A stretch of DNA of 37,520 nt from DAOTWY01 sp003696565 (GCA_034435635.1 DAOTWY010000116.1:1-37520), one strand, 5' to 3'; shown: positions 23,250-31,271, counted from the stretch's first letter. Numbers and translations are program-made. Notes: generated by a model from the sequence alone, not told the origin.

Positions 23250-24737
23250 ATGAATACGCATCAGCTTATGATTACGCTGGATCGGGAAGGTGAGGAGCCG
23301 ATCTATAAGCAGTTAATTCGCAATATCAAAGCACAGATTGAAAGCGGCGTGTTGCCAGCAGGCACTCGCTTGCCTGCTAGCCGTGATTTAGCAAAACAGC
23401 TTAATATCAGCCGGATTAGCGTTGTAAACGCTTATGCGGAACTGCGTGCAGAAGGATTTGTTAGCGCACATGCCGGGCGCGGGACGTTTGTCTCTCGGGA
23501 GTCCAATCAACCAGAAAACCCTGCGCCAATCACAACTGTAACGGAAAACTCATCTCCTGATACATCAATTCGTGATTTAATGCGGCTTTCCCGTAAACCG
23601 GGGGTGATCAGTTTTAGTAGTGGTTCTCCACCAACGGACTTCTTCCCAATTAACAGCCTGCGTGAAGCAATGAACTATGTGCTGGATCGTGATGGTTCGG
23701 ATGCACTGAAATATGAAGTTCCAGAAGGCTACGGTCCGCTACGGGCAGAAGTTCGGGACTATGTAAGCGCGTTAGGGATTCAATGTAGTTCTAGCAATGT
23801 TTTAATCACCGGTGGAACACAACAGGCTCTTGATTTGGTCGTGCAAGCTTTGGTGGCAGAAGGCGAGACAATCGTCAGCGAAAATCCAACCTATATCGGC
23901 ATGATTGACATCGCACGAACCCGCCGCATTAATTTACATGGTTTGTGTACTGATCATGAAGGTATTCGGTTAGATCATCTAGAAAATTATTTGATTGACA
24001 ATAATCCAAAGCTCATCTATGTCATGCCGACCTTTCAAAACCCAACCGGGCATGTGATGCCACTGCATCGTCGTCGCCAGCTTATTAACCTAGCAAACAC
24101 GTATAATGTCCCGATCTTGGAGGATGCCGTCTATCATGAAATTCGTTTTGAAGGGGAGCATATTCCACCACTTAAGGCGTTAGATGACACAGGGATTGTG
24201 ATTCATGCCAGCGGCTTTACTAAGATGCTGCTACCAGGGATTCGAGTGGGATATATCATTACCGATGGTCAACATTATAACCGCTTGGTTCGTGTGAAGC
24301 AGGCAGCGGATATTTCCACATCCGGTTTGCATCAACGGATTATTCATTATATGTTGGCGCGTGGTGTGCTTTCTGGGCAATTAGAGCGCAATAACCGTGA
24401 ACTCATGCGACGGCGAGATGCTGCCATAGCCGCTGCCAAGCAACACTTTCCACCGGGGACACACCTCTCTATCCCTGACGGTGGATTGGTCATTTGGGCG
24501 GAATTACCCCACGTAGGACCAACCGCCGCCGAGCTATATATTTCAGCCATTCAACAAGGGGTCGCCTATGCGATCGGAAGCGTGTTTTATACCAATGGGG
24601 GTGGGGCATATCGAATGCGATTAAATTTTGGCGCACACCCCCCCGAAGTGATTGATGAAGGGTTCCGTCGGTTGGGGCGTGCCTGGCGGGAATTAGCTGT
24701 TGATTATGCCGATATGGACAAATCGCCCTTATTGTAA
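23250..24737 (+). CDS. MocR-family regulator (GntR HTH plus aminotransferase)
   Basis: The 495-residue protein has a GntR winged helix (about 14-82: EPIYKQLIRNIKAQIESG, LPASRDLAKQL, GRGTFV) and a class I aminotransferase domain (about 115-490) with NPTG (265-268), ED-AVY (291-295) and the PLP lysine K325 in SGFTKMLLPGIRVGY. It could be a true MocR/PdxR-type regulator or a 2-aminoadipate-type aminotransferase with a fused HTH. ATG 23250 is chosen because it starts the HTH and follows the -10 element; the open frame runs back to 23073 through the amt terminator, which is not plausible coding sequence. Confidence 0.9.
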   Translation: MNTHQLMITLDREGEEPIYKQLIRNIKAQIESGVLPAGTRLPASRDLAKQLNISRISVVNAYAELRAEGFVSAHAGRGTFVSRESNQPENPAPITTVTENSSPDTSIRDLMRLSRKPGVISFSSGSPPTDFFPINSLREAMNYVLDRDGSDALKYEVPEGYGPLRAEVRDYVSALGIQCSSSNVLITGGTQQALDLVVQALVAEGETIVSENPTYIGMIDIARTRRINLHGLCTDHEGIRLDHLENYLIDNNPKLIYVMPTFQNPTGHVMPLHRRRQLINLANTYNVPILEDAVYHEIRFEGEHIPPLKALDDTGIVIHASGFTKMLLPGIRVGYIITDGQHYNRLVRVKQAADISTSGLHQRIIHYMLARGVLSGQLERNNRELMRRRDAAIAAAKQHFPPGTHLSIPDGGLVIWAELPHVGPTAAELYISAIQQGVAYAIGSVFYTNGGGAYRMRLNFGAHPPEVIDEGFRRLGRAWRELAVDYADMDKSPLL

Positions 24738-24762
24738 CTATCCTGATTGTGCCAAAATCGGT

Positions 24763-24768
24763 TATAAT
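24763..24768 (+). promoter_or_regulatory. -10 element of response regulator gene
   Basis: TATAAT (in GGTTATAATATCG) lies 37 bases before ATG 24805. No clear -35 is visible. Confidence 0.45.
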
Positions 24769-24804
24769 ATCGTTGTCACCAAGTTGTGTATTGAGGTCTT
24801 ATCC

Positions 24805-25161
24805 ATGCGTATTGTTTACATAGAAGATAATTTCCCAAACCAGTCACTAGTGCAGCGAATTGTTGCCAGTGCTAACCACGAAGTGATTACTTATCCAACT
24901 GCTGAAGACGCGCTATTTAATTTTGAGTCTTTAAAGCCAGATATGGTGCTGGTGGATGTGGAATTAGCAGGACCCATGACTGGTTTAGATTTTGTGCGGA
25001 AGATTCGTTCTGCTGGTCATCAATTACCTGTGGTGGCGATCACTGCCGTTTCTGCTAAGCAAGAATGTTTAGATGCCGGATGTGATGCATATTTTGTGAA
25101 GCCGGTTCCGGTGCGTGAGTTTTTTGAATATGTCCAGCAACACGCCGAAAAATTGGCGTAG
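24805..25161 (+). CDS. Single-domain response regulator (CheY-like)
   Basis: The 118-residue receiver domain has acidic residues E7-D8, phospho-acceptor D51 (MVLVDVELAG), T80 (VAITAVSA) and K99 (YFVKPV). No output domain follows, so it acts by protein contact, for instance in a phosphorelay or on a kinase. No kinase is adjacent; those at 3004 and 31359 are the only ones in the window. ATG 24805 gives the usual MRIVYIEDN start and has GAGG upstream; the in-frame start at 24700 overlaps the MocR gene. Confidence 0.9.
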   Translation: MRIVYIEDNFPNQSLVQRIVASANHEVITYPTAEDALFNFESLKPDMVLVDVELAGPMTGLDFVRKIRSAGHQLPVVAITAVSAKQECLDAGCDAYFVKPVPVREFFEYVQQHAEKLA

Positions 25162-25228
25162 CGGAACGTTAGAACCATTAAATCAAGCCAGGGAATTTTG
25201 AACCTGTTAGGGTGTTATCAATCCTGTA

Positions 25229-25252
25229 CCACCTCAATAAGCAGTGAGGTGG
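25229..25252 (+). repeat. Hairpin in leader of glycosyltransferase gene
   Basis: CCACCTCA (25229-25236) and TGAGGTGG (25245-25252) form a perfect 8-base stem with an 8-base loop. There is no T-run. The right arm contains GAGGTGG, a potential ribosome site, so the stem could hide it. Confidence 0.45.
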
Positions 25253-25298
25253 GTGTAAGTTATCTGTGCCTGGTGTTAATCATTCAAGAGTGAAAACC

Positions 25299-27017
25299 AT
25301 GCGATATTGGGGTATTCTAACGCTGCTCATTGGGGCAGCGTTTCTTATTCGTCTACATCATCTGGATACGGTTAACCTGCGTGGGGATGAGGCATACAAT
25401 GCTGTTCACTGGACAAAAACACCATTCTCCCCAGCATGGATGCAGATGATTCAATATGAACCAAATCCGGGCGCGCTCATCACCTATTGGGCGTGGAGCC
25501 AGCTAACTGGCAAGTCAGAATTTGCGTTGCGTTATCTGCCAGTATTGATGAATACCTTCGGCTTGGCGGTGATGGTAGCACTTGCTCGGCGGTTGATGGG
25601 GGACTGGCGTTTGGCGTTGTTAGTGGGGGCTTTGTGGGTCGGTGCGCCGTTTCTGATTTGGCATGCACAAGATGCCCGTCAATATGCGCTGCTGACCGCG
25701 CTTACACCTCTCAATTTTTATCTGTTCTTAGGCGCGCTGGAACGCAAAAATCGCTGGTGGATGTATCTTCTGGTTCAAACGTTTACCATTTATCTCTATT
25801 ATGTAGAGTTATTTTGGGTCGCAGCGCAAGGTGTGTATGTGCTGATTCTCAGGCGGCGTGATCTGTTTAACCAGGCGGTGCGCGTTTGGTTGATGATGGG
25901 CGTGCTGCTTATTCCGCTTTTTGTACAAATTTATGTTGTGGTATTTGTCGGTGATTATGAGGCAACCGCAACCTCTGCGGATGTGTCTGCATTATTCACG
26001 CGGTTTTTCCCAACATTGTTATTTGGAGATAACACATTCCCGTTGTGGGCGGGGTTGATGTTGGTGGTGGGCATCATTGGCGGCTTATGCTTTAGTGATT
26101 GGCGTGGAAAATGGTTAGTTGTCGCGTGGATTGTGATTCCTTTGCTATTGCTGACACTTGTTTCTATCCGCGCAAACTTTTTTTTGCCGCGCTATGTGGT
26201 AACGGTGACCCCGGCATTGCTCCTCGCCGTGGTTATGATTGTGGCATGGCTCAGCCGACGGCGGTTGATGATACCACTAATCACCTGTGCGCTGCTGGCT
26301 GGTATATTCAGTATAGAAGTGCGAGACTATTTTGTCAGCGACCCACCCAAAGCACCAGATTGGGTGAGCTTGATGGACTATTTGGCAACGCGCACCACAG
26401 AACATACGCTGGTCGTGTTTGGGCAACCAGACCCCGCAATTGAATATTATTTTCATGGCGTGGGGGGGCTTTATCTGCTCCCGATGGATTGGTATCAGGG
26501 GGATTGGCAAGCAGAACTGGATGAGTTTTTGCAGCGGTATGATGCGATTTTTGTAGCCGCAGACCCATTTACTGGGCAATTGCGTGATTACCTGACCAGG
26601 CATGCGCAGCTTATCCCCGGTGATGCGCTGAATTTGGCACAGTTCCGCCCCTGGCAGGTCAACCCGCGGGAGATTCAACACCCGCTAAATATTGAATTAG
26701 CAGGGGTTGCCATCCTGCGCGGTTATACCCATTTGGGGGATGAAACGATCCTACTTTATTGGGAACCGTTGGTGCAAACTGAGGTGGATTATAGTATTTT
26801 GCTTCATTTGGAACGTGCGCCTGGCGATGTGATTGCGTTAGATCATGGTGTAGCTGGCGGGGTGATCTCTACCCGTGTTTGGCAGGTTGGCGCGTTGTAT
26901 CGTGATCCGGTGGCGTTGAATATACCTGCGGGAGATTATGCAATTTATGTGGGCATGTATCCCACCGGTGCAGCGGGGGATGCAACACGGGTGCGCATTG
27001 ACACATATGAACCATAA
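25299..27017 (+). CDS. Glycosyltransferase family 39-like membrane protein
   Basis: The 572-residue protein has a membrane half with about nine to eleven helices (residues 5-345) and a soluble C-terminal half. The N-terminus matches PMT/ArnT-like enzymes: a first helix, then RGDEAYNAVHW with the catalytic acid pair, and WHAQDARQYALL. Such enzymes use polyprenyl-phosphate sugars on the outer face of the membrane. The last 110 residues form a beta-rich domain (GYTHLGDETILLYWEPLVQ) of unknown role. ATG 25299 gives a clean N-terminal helix; GTG 25266 is an alternative that adds 11 residues. It converges on the lipoprotein gene with only 21 bases between stops. Confidence 0.85.
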   Translation: MRYWGILTLLIGAAFLIRLHHLDTVNLRGDEAYNAVHWTKTPFSPAWMQMIQYEPNPGALITYWAWSQLTGKSEFALRYLPVLMNTFGLAVMVALARRLMGDWRLALLVGALWVGAPFLIWHAQDARQYALLTALTPLNFYLFLGALERKNRWWMYLLVQTFTIYLYYVELFWVAAQGVYVLILRRRDLFNQAVRVWLMMGVLLIPLFVQIYVVVFVGDYEATATSADVSALFTRFFPTLLFGDNTFPLWAGLMLVVGIIGGLCFSDWRGKWLVVAWIVIPLLLLTLVSIRANFFLPRYVVTVTPALLLAVVMIVAWLSRRRLMIPLITCALLAGIFSIEVRDYFVSDPPKAPDWVSLMDYLATRTTEHTLVVFGQPDPAIEYYFHGVGGLYLLPMDWYQGDWQAELDEFLQRYDAIFVAADPFTGQLRDYLTRHAQLIPGDALNLAQFRPWQVNPREIQHPLNIELAGVAILRGYTHLGDETILLYWEPLVQTEVDYSILLHLERAPGDVIALDHGVAGGVISTRVWQVGALYRDPVALNIPAGDYAIYVGMYPTGAAGDATRVRIDTYEP

Positions 27018-27038
27018 CACCCAATAAAATAGTGCGTC

Positions 27039-27854
27039 TTAACATCCAAATGGTTGTGTGATATTGGGGTTGATACCGATATCATACAAGTCATAGCGTA
27101 AGATAAGCTGCCCACTGACGGGTAGGGCATTATCAACCACTTGTAACACGACATTTTCTACCTCCATATTGAGGTAATATCGGATCACAGCGTTATGCTC
27201 CGGTGATACCCACAATTCACCAAGCATATTTGTGATTTGCGCATCATCCCCCATACGCAGCAACGGCAAGTTGACGTTTTCCAGTGTGAAGGCGTATCGC
27301 CAAACCTGTTCACCGTTGATAATGCGCTTTTCACCAGCAGGCACGGCATAATTAACCCCACCGACGATCAAACTTGCCCGCAAATCAGCAACGGCTGCCG
27401 CTGCTTCTTCAGCATTATCTAGGCAAACCTCATCACGGAGTAAAAAAACATCACTCCCTAGCCGCACGCCTTCCAATGTTTCCCCTTGCTGATCACCGAA
27501 TAAGTCTCCACCGCCGGTTAAAACAACCCGCCGCTGATTACCTGTACGGGTATACCAAATTAAGCTGGTTGTTTCGGCATCAATTTGGCGTGGTGTGCGG
27601 GAAAACACCCCATCAAAATGGAAGTAGACTTCTGAATGCCAATGAGAAAGAAATTGCAAATTATCATCAATTTGTGGGAAGGCAACAAACTCACGGAAAC
27701 CTTCCGGTGGTGCATTTTCTGTTAGCACAACGGATGTCGCATAAGTATCTAGTGAGGGAATCCGGGTAGGGATGTCCTCAAGCGTTTGCCCGCGTGAACC
27801 ACATGCATTTAAAATCAGGATGATTGTTATATATGTGAATAAACGTCTGGTCAC
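27039..27854 (-). CDS. Lipoprotein of unknown function
   Basis: The 271-residue product has a lipoprotein signal peptide (VTRRLFTYITIILILNAC) with lipobox LNAC; Cys 18 would be lipidated. The mature part looks like an outer-face beta sandwich (paired segments such as VYFHFDGVFSRTPRQI, EQVWRYAFTLENV, LGELWVSPEHNAVIRYYLNME), similar in style to LppX/LolA-like lipid-binding proteins, but I cannot confirm that. Two further Cys (in RDEVCLDN and the final FGC) may pair. GTG 27854 is chosen because GGAG lies upstream and the signal peptide then begins properly; the ATG at 27905 would add a non-signal leader. Confidence 0.78.
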   Translation of the reverse strand: MTRRLFTYITIILILNACGSRGQTLEDIPTRIPSLDTYATSVVLTENAPPEGFREFVAFPQIDDNLQFLSHWHSEVYFHFDGVFSRTPRQIDAETTSLIWYTRTGNQRRVVLTGGGDLFGDQQGETLEGVRLGSDVFLLRDEVCLDNAEEAAAAVADLRASLIVGGVNYAVPAGEKRIINGEQVWRYAFTLENVNLPLLRMGDDAQITNMLGELWVSPEHNAVIRYYLNMEVENVVLQVVDNALPVSGQLILRYDLYDIGINPNITQPFGC

Positions 27855-27957
27855 GGCTTTTTCTCCTGAAAATAGATAAACACACCTTTGTGGATAATCA
27901 CACATGAGTTCACAAAAACGTGAGTTGTTTGATTAAGTATCGCTAGATAAATCAACA

Positions 27958-27986
27958 TTGACAATCCTGTATTGAGCTTATACAAT
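27958..27986 (+). promoter_or_regulatory. Strong promoter (P1) of tRNA/rpmG cluster
   Basis: TTGACA (27958-27963), exactly 17 bases, TACAAT (27981-27986). This is the best sigma-70-type match in the window. Predicted start near 27993, 70 bases before the first tRNA. Confidence 0.75.
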
Positions 27987-28019
27987 GTGCTGCATGATGG
28001 CGAACCCATAAAATGCATC

Positions 28020-28049
28020 TTGAAAAACGATAATTATATGCCGTATAAT
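28020..28049 (+). promoter_or_regulatory. Second promoter (P2) of tRNA cluster
   Basis: TTGAAA (28020-28025), 18 bases, TATAAT (28044-28049). Predicted start about 8 bases before the first tRNA. Confidence 0.7.
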
Positions 28050-28063
28050 GATGCAACTTGCCC

Positions 28064-28135
28064 GCCTTCGTAGCTCAACGGCAGAGCAACCGCCTTGTAA
28101 GCGGTAGGTTATGGGTTCGAGTCCCATCGAAGGCT
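28064..28135 (+). tRNA. tRNA-Thr (anticodon TGT)
   Basis: Full cloverleaf: acceptor GCCTTCG/CGAAGGC, D arm GCTC/GAGC, anticodon stem ACCGC/GCGGT with loop CTTGTAA, T arm ATGGG/CCCAT with TTCGAGT. CCA is not encoded. Confidence 0.96.
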
Positions 28136-28209
28136 ATTTGAAAAACTCTTAGCTGATTGCTGATAAGTTGTTCTGTTAACTAAGCTAAAAGTTTGTCAAG
28201 ATATTATTA

Positions 28210-28292
28210 GGGTCAGTGTCCCGAGCGGCAAAGGGGGCGGACTGTAAATTCGCTGGCGGAAGCCTTCGCAGGTTCGAGTCCTGCCTGGCCCA
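28210..28292 (+). tRNA. tRNA-Tyr (anticodon GTA)
   Basis: Acceptor GGGTCAG/CTGGCCC, anticodon loop CTGTAAA, long variable arm (class II), T arm GCAGG/CCTGC. CCA is not encoded. Confidence 0.96.
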
Positions 28293-28307
28293 CTGTTTAT
28301 AAAAATT

Positions 28308-28379
28308 GCCTCTGTAGCTCAGTGGTAGAGCACTTTCTTGGTAAGAAAGGGGTCACGAGTTCAACTCTCGTCAGAGGCT
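28308..28379 (+). tRNA. tRNA-Thr (anticodon GGT)
   Basis: Acceptor GCCTCTG/CAGAGGC, anticodon stem CTTTC/GAAAG with loop TTGGTAA, T arm ACGAG/CTCGT with the slightly unusual T loop TTCAACT. CCA is not encoded. Confidence 0.95.
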
Positions 28380-28391
28380 TCGTAAAATGAA

Positions 28392-28421
28392 CGCCACAAT
28401 CTTCTGTGGCGGTTGTTTTTT
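28392..28421 (+). terminator. Terminator-like hairpin between tRNA-Thr and rpmG
   Basis: CGCCACA (28392-28398) and TGTGGCG (28405-28411), 6-base loop, then GTTGTTTTTT. It ends 15 bases before the rpmG ATG, and the rpmG ribosome site lies in that gap, so rpmG needs read-through. Confidence 0.75.
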
Positions 28422-28435
28422 GAGGAGATCATCTT

Positions 28436-28597
28436 ATGGCGAAGAAGGGCAACCGCATTGTTGTGAAGCTCCGCAGCACAGAAAGCGGTCACATTTATAT
28501 CACTAGCAAAAACCGTCGTAACGACTCAGGACGTTTGGAACTCAAGAAATACGATCCGTTAGTTCGTCGGCATGTTTTATACCGCGAAACCAAATAG
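28436..28597 (+). CDS. rpmG: 50S ribosomal protein L33
   Basis: The 53-residue protein begins MAKKGNRIVVKLRSTESGH and ends KKYDPLVRRHVLYRETK, the usual L33 pattern. It has no cysteines, so it is the zinc-independent (C-minus) form. It is a component of the large ribosomal subunit near the E site. GAGGAG lies upstream of ATG 28436. It sits between tRNA-Thr and tRNA-Trp, as in many bacteria where L33, tRNA-Trp, secE and nusG are linked. It probably depends on the tRNA promoters through the upstream hairpin. Confidence 0.97.
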   Translation: MAKKGNRIVVKLRSTESGHIYITSKNRRNDSGRLELKKYDPLVRRHVLYRETK

Positions 28598-28625
28598 ATT
28601 GAGTGTGGAAAAGGGTTTTGGGGTA

Positions 28626-28634
28626 TGCTACAAT
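28626..28634 (+). promoter_or_regulatory. Extended -10 promoter of tRNA-Trp/secE/nusG
   Basis: TGCTACAAT: TG at 28626-28627 and TACAAT at 28629-28634, 43 bases before tRNA-Trp. The -35 region is poor, as expected for an extended -10 promoter. Confidence 0.5.
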
Positions 28635-28677
28635 CGCTTCAAGCGGTTGGATGGTGATAACCAGAACCACACAAAAT

Positions 28678-28750
28678 AGGGGTGTAGCTCAGCTGGTAGA
28701 GCAGCGGTCTCCAAAACCGCGGGTCGTGGGTTCGAATCCTGCCGCCCCTG
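28678..28750 (+). tRNA. tRNA-Trp (anticodon CCA)
   Basis: Acceptor AGGGGTG/CGCCCCT, D arm GCTC/GAGC, anticodon stem GCGGT/ACCGC with loop CTCCAAA, T arm GTGGG/CCTGC (two wobble pairs) with TTCGAAT. 3' CCA is not encoded. Confidence 0.96.
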
Positions 28751-28763
28751 AATGAATTCTGTT

Positions 28764-28795
28764 GAAACACCGTCCCTGCGACGGTGTTTCTTATA
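28764..28795 (+). terminator. Hairpin between tRNA-Trp and secE
   Basis: Perfect 11-base arms (28764-28774 and 28780-28790) with a 5-base loop, followed by TTAT, a poor T-run. It may be a weak terminator, an attenuator or an RNA-processing signal; secE starts 33 bases after it. Confidence 0.6.
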
Positions 28796-28822
28796 CAAGA
28801 ACGAATTTGAGGAGACGATAGT

Positions 28823-29272
28823 ATGGCTGCTGATGAAGCCGTAGAAGAAAAGTCCCGCCGCCGGAAGGGACAGGAAGAATCAACCGAACAAGACAGCCAA
28901 GCACGTGGAGTTACCCAGGGCAAAGGTAAACAGACCCCAGGTAAGCGGAATCGTACTGCTTCTACCGATAATCAAGGGAACTTTATTGTCCGGTCAATAC
29001 GGAGCGTACAGGGATACTTCCAGGGTGTCCGTGATGAACTGCGTAAAGTTGTTTGGCCCACCCGGGAAGAGCTGATTCGTTTATCACGAATTGTTATTGT
29101 GGTGACCTTGGCGACATCCGCTATATTAGGTGCATTTTCATTTTTGTTTACCGAGCTATTCGTTCTCGGTTTTGAGAATTCACTCGTTTTTGTTGGCTTT
29201 GGGGTGGCTGTTTTGGCGTTGTATTTTTATATTACCCGCGTTTATCTTAAACGAGACGATACGCGGTATTAG
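28823..29272 (+). CDS. secE: Preprotein translocase subunit SecE
   Basis: The 149-residue protein carries the SecE signature at about 70-90 (GVRDELRKVVWPTREELIRLSRIV), then a membrane helix (about 90-112). A second hydrophobic segment (about 121-140) and a basic end follow, so there may be one more helix than in minimal SecE. The first 55 residues are a highly charged, low-complexity extension. SecE stabilises SecY in the Sec translocon. nusG begins 29 bases on, the usual pairing. GGAG lies upstream of ATG 28823. Confidence 0.94.
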   Translation: MAADEAVEEKSRRRKGQEESTEQDSQARGVTQGKGKQTPGKRNRTASTDNQGNFIVRSIRSVQGYFQGVRDELRKVVWPTREELIRLSRIVIVVTLATSAILGAFSFLFTELFVLGFENSLVFVGFGVAVLALYFYITRVYLKRDDTRY

Positions 29273-29301
29273 CAAATTGAGTGATTAAGGGATACCGTCT
29301 C

Positions 29302-29949
29302 ATGTTTGATGACAAAAACACCCCGGATTATGATCCAGAGCCGATTTATTTAGATGAACCAGATCAGGAAGATGAGGCTACTGGCTCAATCCTGGATGAT
29401 CCCAGATTATATGAAGACGACGCAGTAGAAAAACACTGGTATGTTGTTCATTGTTATTCTGGGTATGAATATAAAGTCTGCCATGCTATTCAACAGCGCA
29501 TTGAAACCATGGGCATGACTGACCGCATCTTTGATGTCATTGTCCCTACGGAAGAGGAAATTGAAGTCAAAGATGGTAAACGTCGAACAGTAGAACGCCG
29601 TGTGTTCCCTGGATATATTTTGGTTCAAATGAAGATGGATGAAGACTCCTGGTATGTGGTGCGTAATACCCCTGGTGTTACCGGATTTGTTGGAATGGGG
29701 AACGAGCCTACACCACTTCAACCAGAAGAAGTTAAGCAAATTTTTGATCGCATGTCTAGCGAAAAGCCAAAATACAACATCAACTTCAAAGTAGGGCAAC
29801 GAGTGCGTATCATTGATGGTCCGTTCAATGACTTTATTGGTGAAGTTGCCGATATTGACATGGACAAAAATAAAGTCCGGGTCATGGTCAACTTCTTCGG
29901 ACGGGAAACACCAGTTGAACTTAACTTCTTAGAGGTTGAGAAAGCCTGA
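29302..29949 (+). CDS. nusG: Transcription elongation factor NusG
   Basis: The 215-residue protein has the NGN domain (about 45-160: HWYVVHCYSGYEYKV, RRVFPGYILVQM, VRNTPGVTGFVG) and KOW domain (about 165-215: FKVGQRVRIIDGPFNDFIGEV). It binds RNA polymerase and links it to Rho or ribosomes. The first 44 residues are an acidic extension not found in E. coli NusG. ATG 29302 has AAGGGA about 9 bases upstream; GTG 29281 has no site. The rplK promoter overlaps its last codons. Confidence 0.95.
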   Translation: MFDDKNTPDYDPEPIYLDEPDQEDEATGSILDDPRLYEDDAVEKHWYVVHCYSGYEYKVCHAIQQRIETMGMTDRIFDVIVPTEEEIEVKDGKRRTVERRVFPGYILVQMKMDEDSWYVVRNTPGVTGFVGMGNEPTPLQPEEVKQIFDRMSSEKPKYNINFKVGQRVRIIDGPFNDFIGEVADIDMDKNKVRVMVNFFGRETPVELNFLEVEKA

Positions 29950-29964
29950 GTGTAATTTTATAAT
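29936..29964 (+). promoter_or_regulatory. Promoter of rplK-rplA overlapping nusG 3' end
   Basis: TTGAGA (29936-29941), exactly 17 bases, TATAAT (29959-29964). The -35 lies inside the nusG coding end. The start near 29971 gives a leader of about 57 bases that contains the hairpin at 29982. Confidence 0.75.
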
Positions 29965-29981
29965 GTAAACTTTGCACAAAG

Positions 29982-30006
29982 GGCGAAGCCTGTCTTCGCC
30001 TTGTTA
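29982..30006 (+). terminator. Leader hairpin of rplK-rplA
   Basis: GGCGAAG (29982-29988) and CTTCGCC (29994-30000) with a 5-base loop, followed by TTGTTATT. It lies between the promoter and ATG 30028. It may terminate nusG transcripts or attenuate rplK; the T-run is imperfect. Confidence 0.6.
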
Positions 30007-30027
30007 TTCGTTTGGAGGTGTTTTTCA

Positions 30028-30453
30028 ATGGCAAAGAAAGTCAAAGCAATCGTCACCCTGCAAATCGCTGCAGGCAAAGCCAACCCCGCGCCGCCCATTG
30101 GTCCAGCCTTGGCGCAGCACGGGATTAATTTGATGGGGTTCTGCAAAGAATATAACGCCCGCACCAGTAACCGCATGGGCGAAATTGTTCCAGCAGAAAT
30201 TACTATCTTTCAGGATGGGTCTTTTAAGTTTATCCTCAAAAGCCCACCAACCGCATTTCTAATTAAGCGTGCCGCCGGTATTGAAAGCGGAGCATCCAAC
30301 CCCAAAACACAAACGGTTGGTAAGCTCACCCGCCAACAGGTGCGCGAAATTGCAGAAATCAAATTTAATGACATGAACGCCAATGATATTGAGGCAGCCA
30401 TGCGTCAAATTGAAGGCACTTGCCGTCAAATGGGTGTAGAAGTTGTTGATTAA
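30028..30453 (+). CDS. rplK: 50S ribosomal protein L11
   Basis: The 141-residue protein has the standard length and sequence (KKVKAIVTLQIAAGKANPAPPIGPALAQHGIN, KTPPTAFL-like SPPTAFLIKRAAG, and MNANDIEAAMRQIEGTCRQMG). It forms the stalk base of the large subunit and is the target of thiopeptides. GGAGGTG precedes ATG 30028; the in-frame start at 30001 is inside the leader hairpin. rplA follows after 94 bases. Confidence 0.98.
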   Translation: MAKKVKAIVTLQIAAGKANPAPPIGPALAQHGINLMGFCKEYNARTSNRMGEIVPAEITIFQDGSFKFILKSPPTAFLIKRAAGIESGASNPKTQTVGKLTRQQVREIAEIKFNDMNANDIEAAMRQIEGTCRQMGVEVVD

Positions 30454-30547
30454 GCTTTTCGCTTTCTGATAGATTGCCTAAAGCTATACACAGTTAAATG
30501 TGGGAGGATCATAATCGGGTCCACCAGTACCACAAGGAGAATAGGAT

Positions 30548-31243
30548 ATGCCTGGTAAACGTTATCTTGAATTAAGCAAAAAATTTGATCGTCAGGTCTA
30601 TTATAACCTCAAAGAAGCGGTTGATCTGGCGAAGTCTATGGCAACAGCTAAATTTGATGAAACCATTGAAATTCACTTCCGTTTGGGGATTGACCCACGG
30701 CATAGCGACCAACAAGTGCGTAGCACCGTGATGCTGCCACATGGTACGGGGAAAACGGTACGGGTGCTAGTCTTTGCTGAAGGGGAAGACGCACGGGCCG
30801 CAGAAGCCGCCGGGGCGGATATCGTTGGCGGTGATGAATTGTTAGACCGCATTGCAAAAGACAACTTCTTGGATTTTGATGCCGCCCTGGCAACCCCACC
30901 GATGATGAAAAAGATCGGGCGGGTGGCACGTATTTTGGGTCCACGTGGCTTAATGCCTAACCCCAAAGCTGGAACCGTTGTTCAAGCAGATGATCTGGAA
31001 CGTGCCGTGCAAGAGTTAAAGGCTGGGCGTGTAGAGTTCCGTAACGACAAAACCGGTAATTTGCACATTCCCATTGGCAAAGCCAGCTTTGATAATGATA
31101 AACTGCTGGAAAATGCACAGGCTGTTGTGAATGCTGTGAACGCTGTCAAACCCTCTGGCGTAAAAGGGGTTTATATCCGCCGTGTCGTATTGACCCCAAC
31201 AATGGGACCCGGTGTTCGTGTGGATTTAACTTCACTAAATTAA
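30548..31243 (+). CDS. rplA: 50S ribosomal protein L1
   Basis: The 231-residue protein matches L1 throughout (KAVDL-type EAVDLAKSMATAKFDETIEIHFRL, GTGKTVRVLVFAEG, ILGPRGLMPNPKAGTV, GRVEFRNDKTGNLH). It binds 23S rRNA at the L1 stalk and in many bacteria represses its own operon by binding the rplK leader. AAGGAG lies upstream of ATG 30548. The operon ends here with a terminator at 31272: rplJ, rplL and rpoB do not follow. Confidence 0.98.
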   Translation: MPGKRYLELSKKFDRQVYYNLKEAVDLAKSMATAKFDETIEIHFRLGIDPRHSDQQVRSTVMLPHGTGKTVRVLVFAEGEDARAAEAAGADIVGGDELLDRIAKDNFLDFDAALATPPMMKKIGRVARILGPRGLMPNPKAGTVVQADDLERAVQELKAGRVEFRNDKTGNLHIPIGKASFDNDKLLENAQAVVNAVNAVKPSGVKGVYIRRVVLTPTMGPGVRVDLTSLN

Positions 31244-31271
31244 ACAACATCAACTGATGTGAACAAATTCT

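Noticed and set aside
29407..29799. 130-codon frame antisense to nusG
   Set aside because: Shadow frame; NusG is conserved throughout the plus strand.
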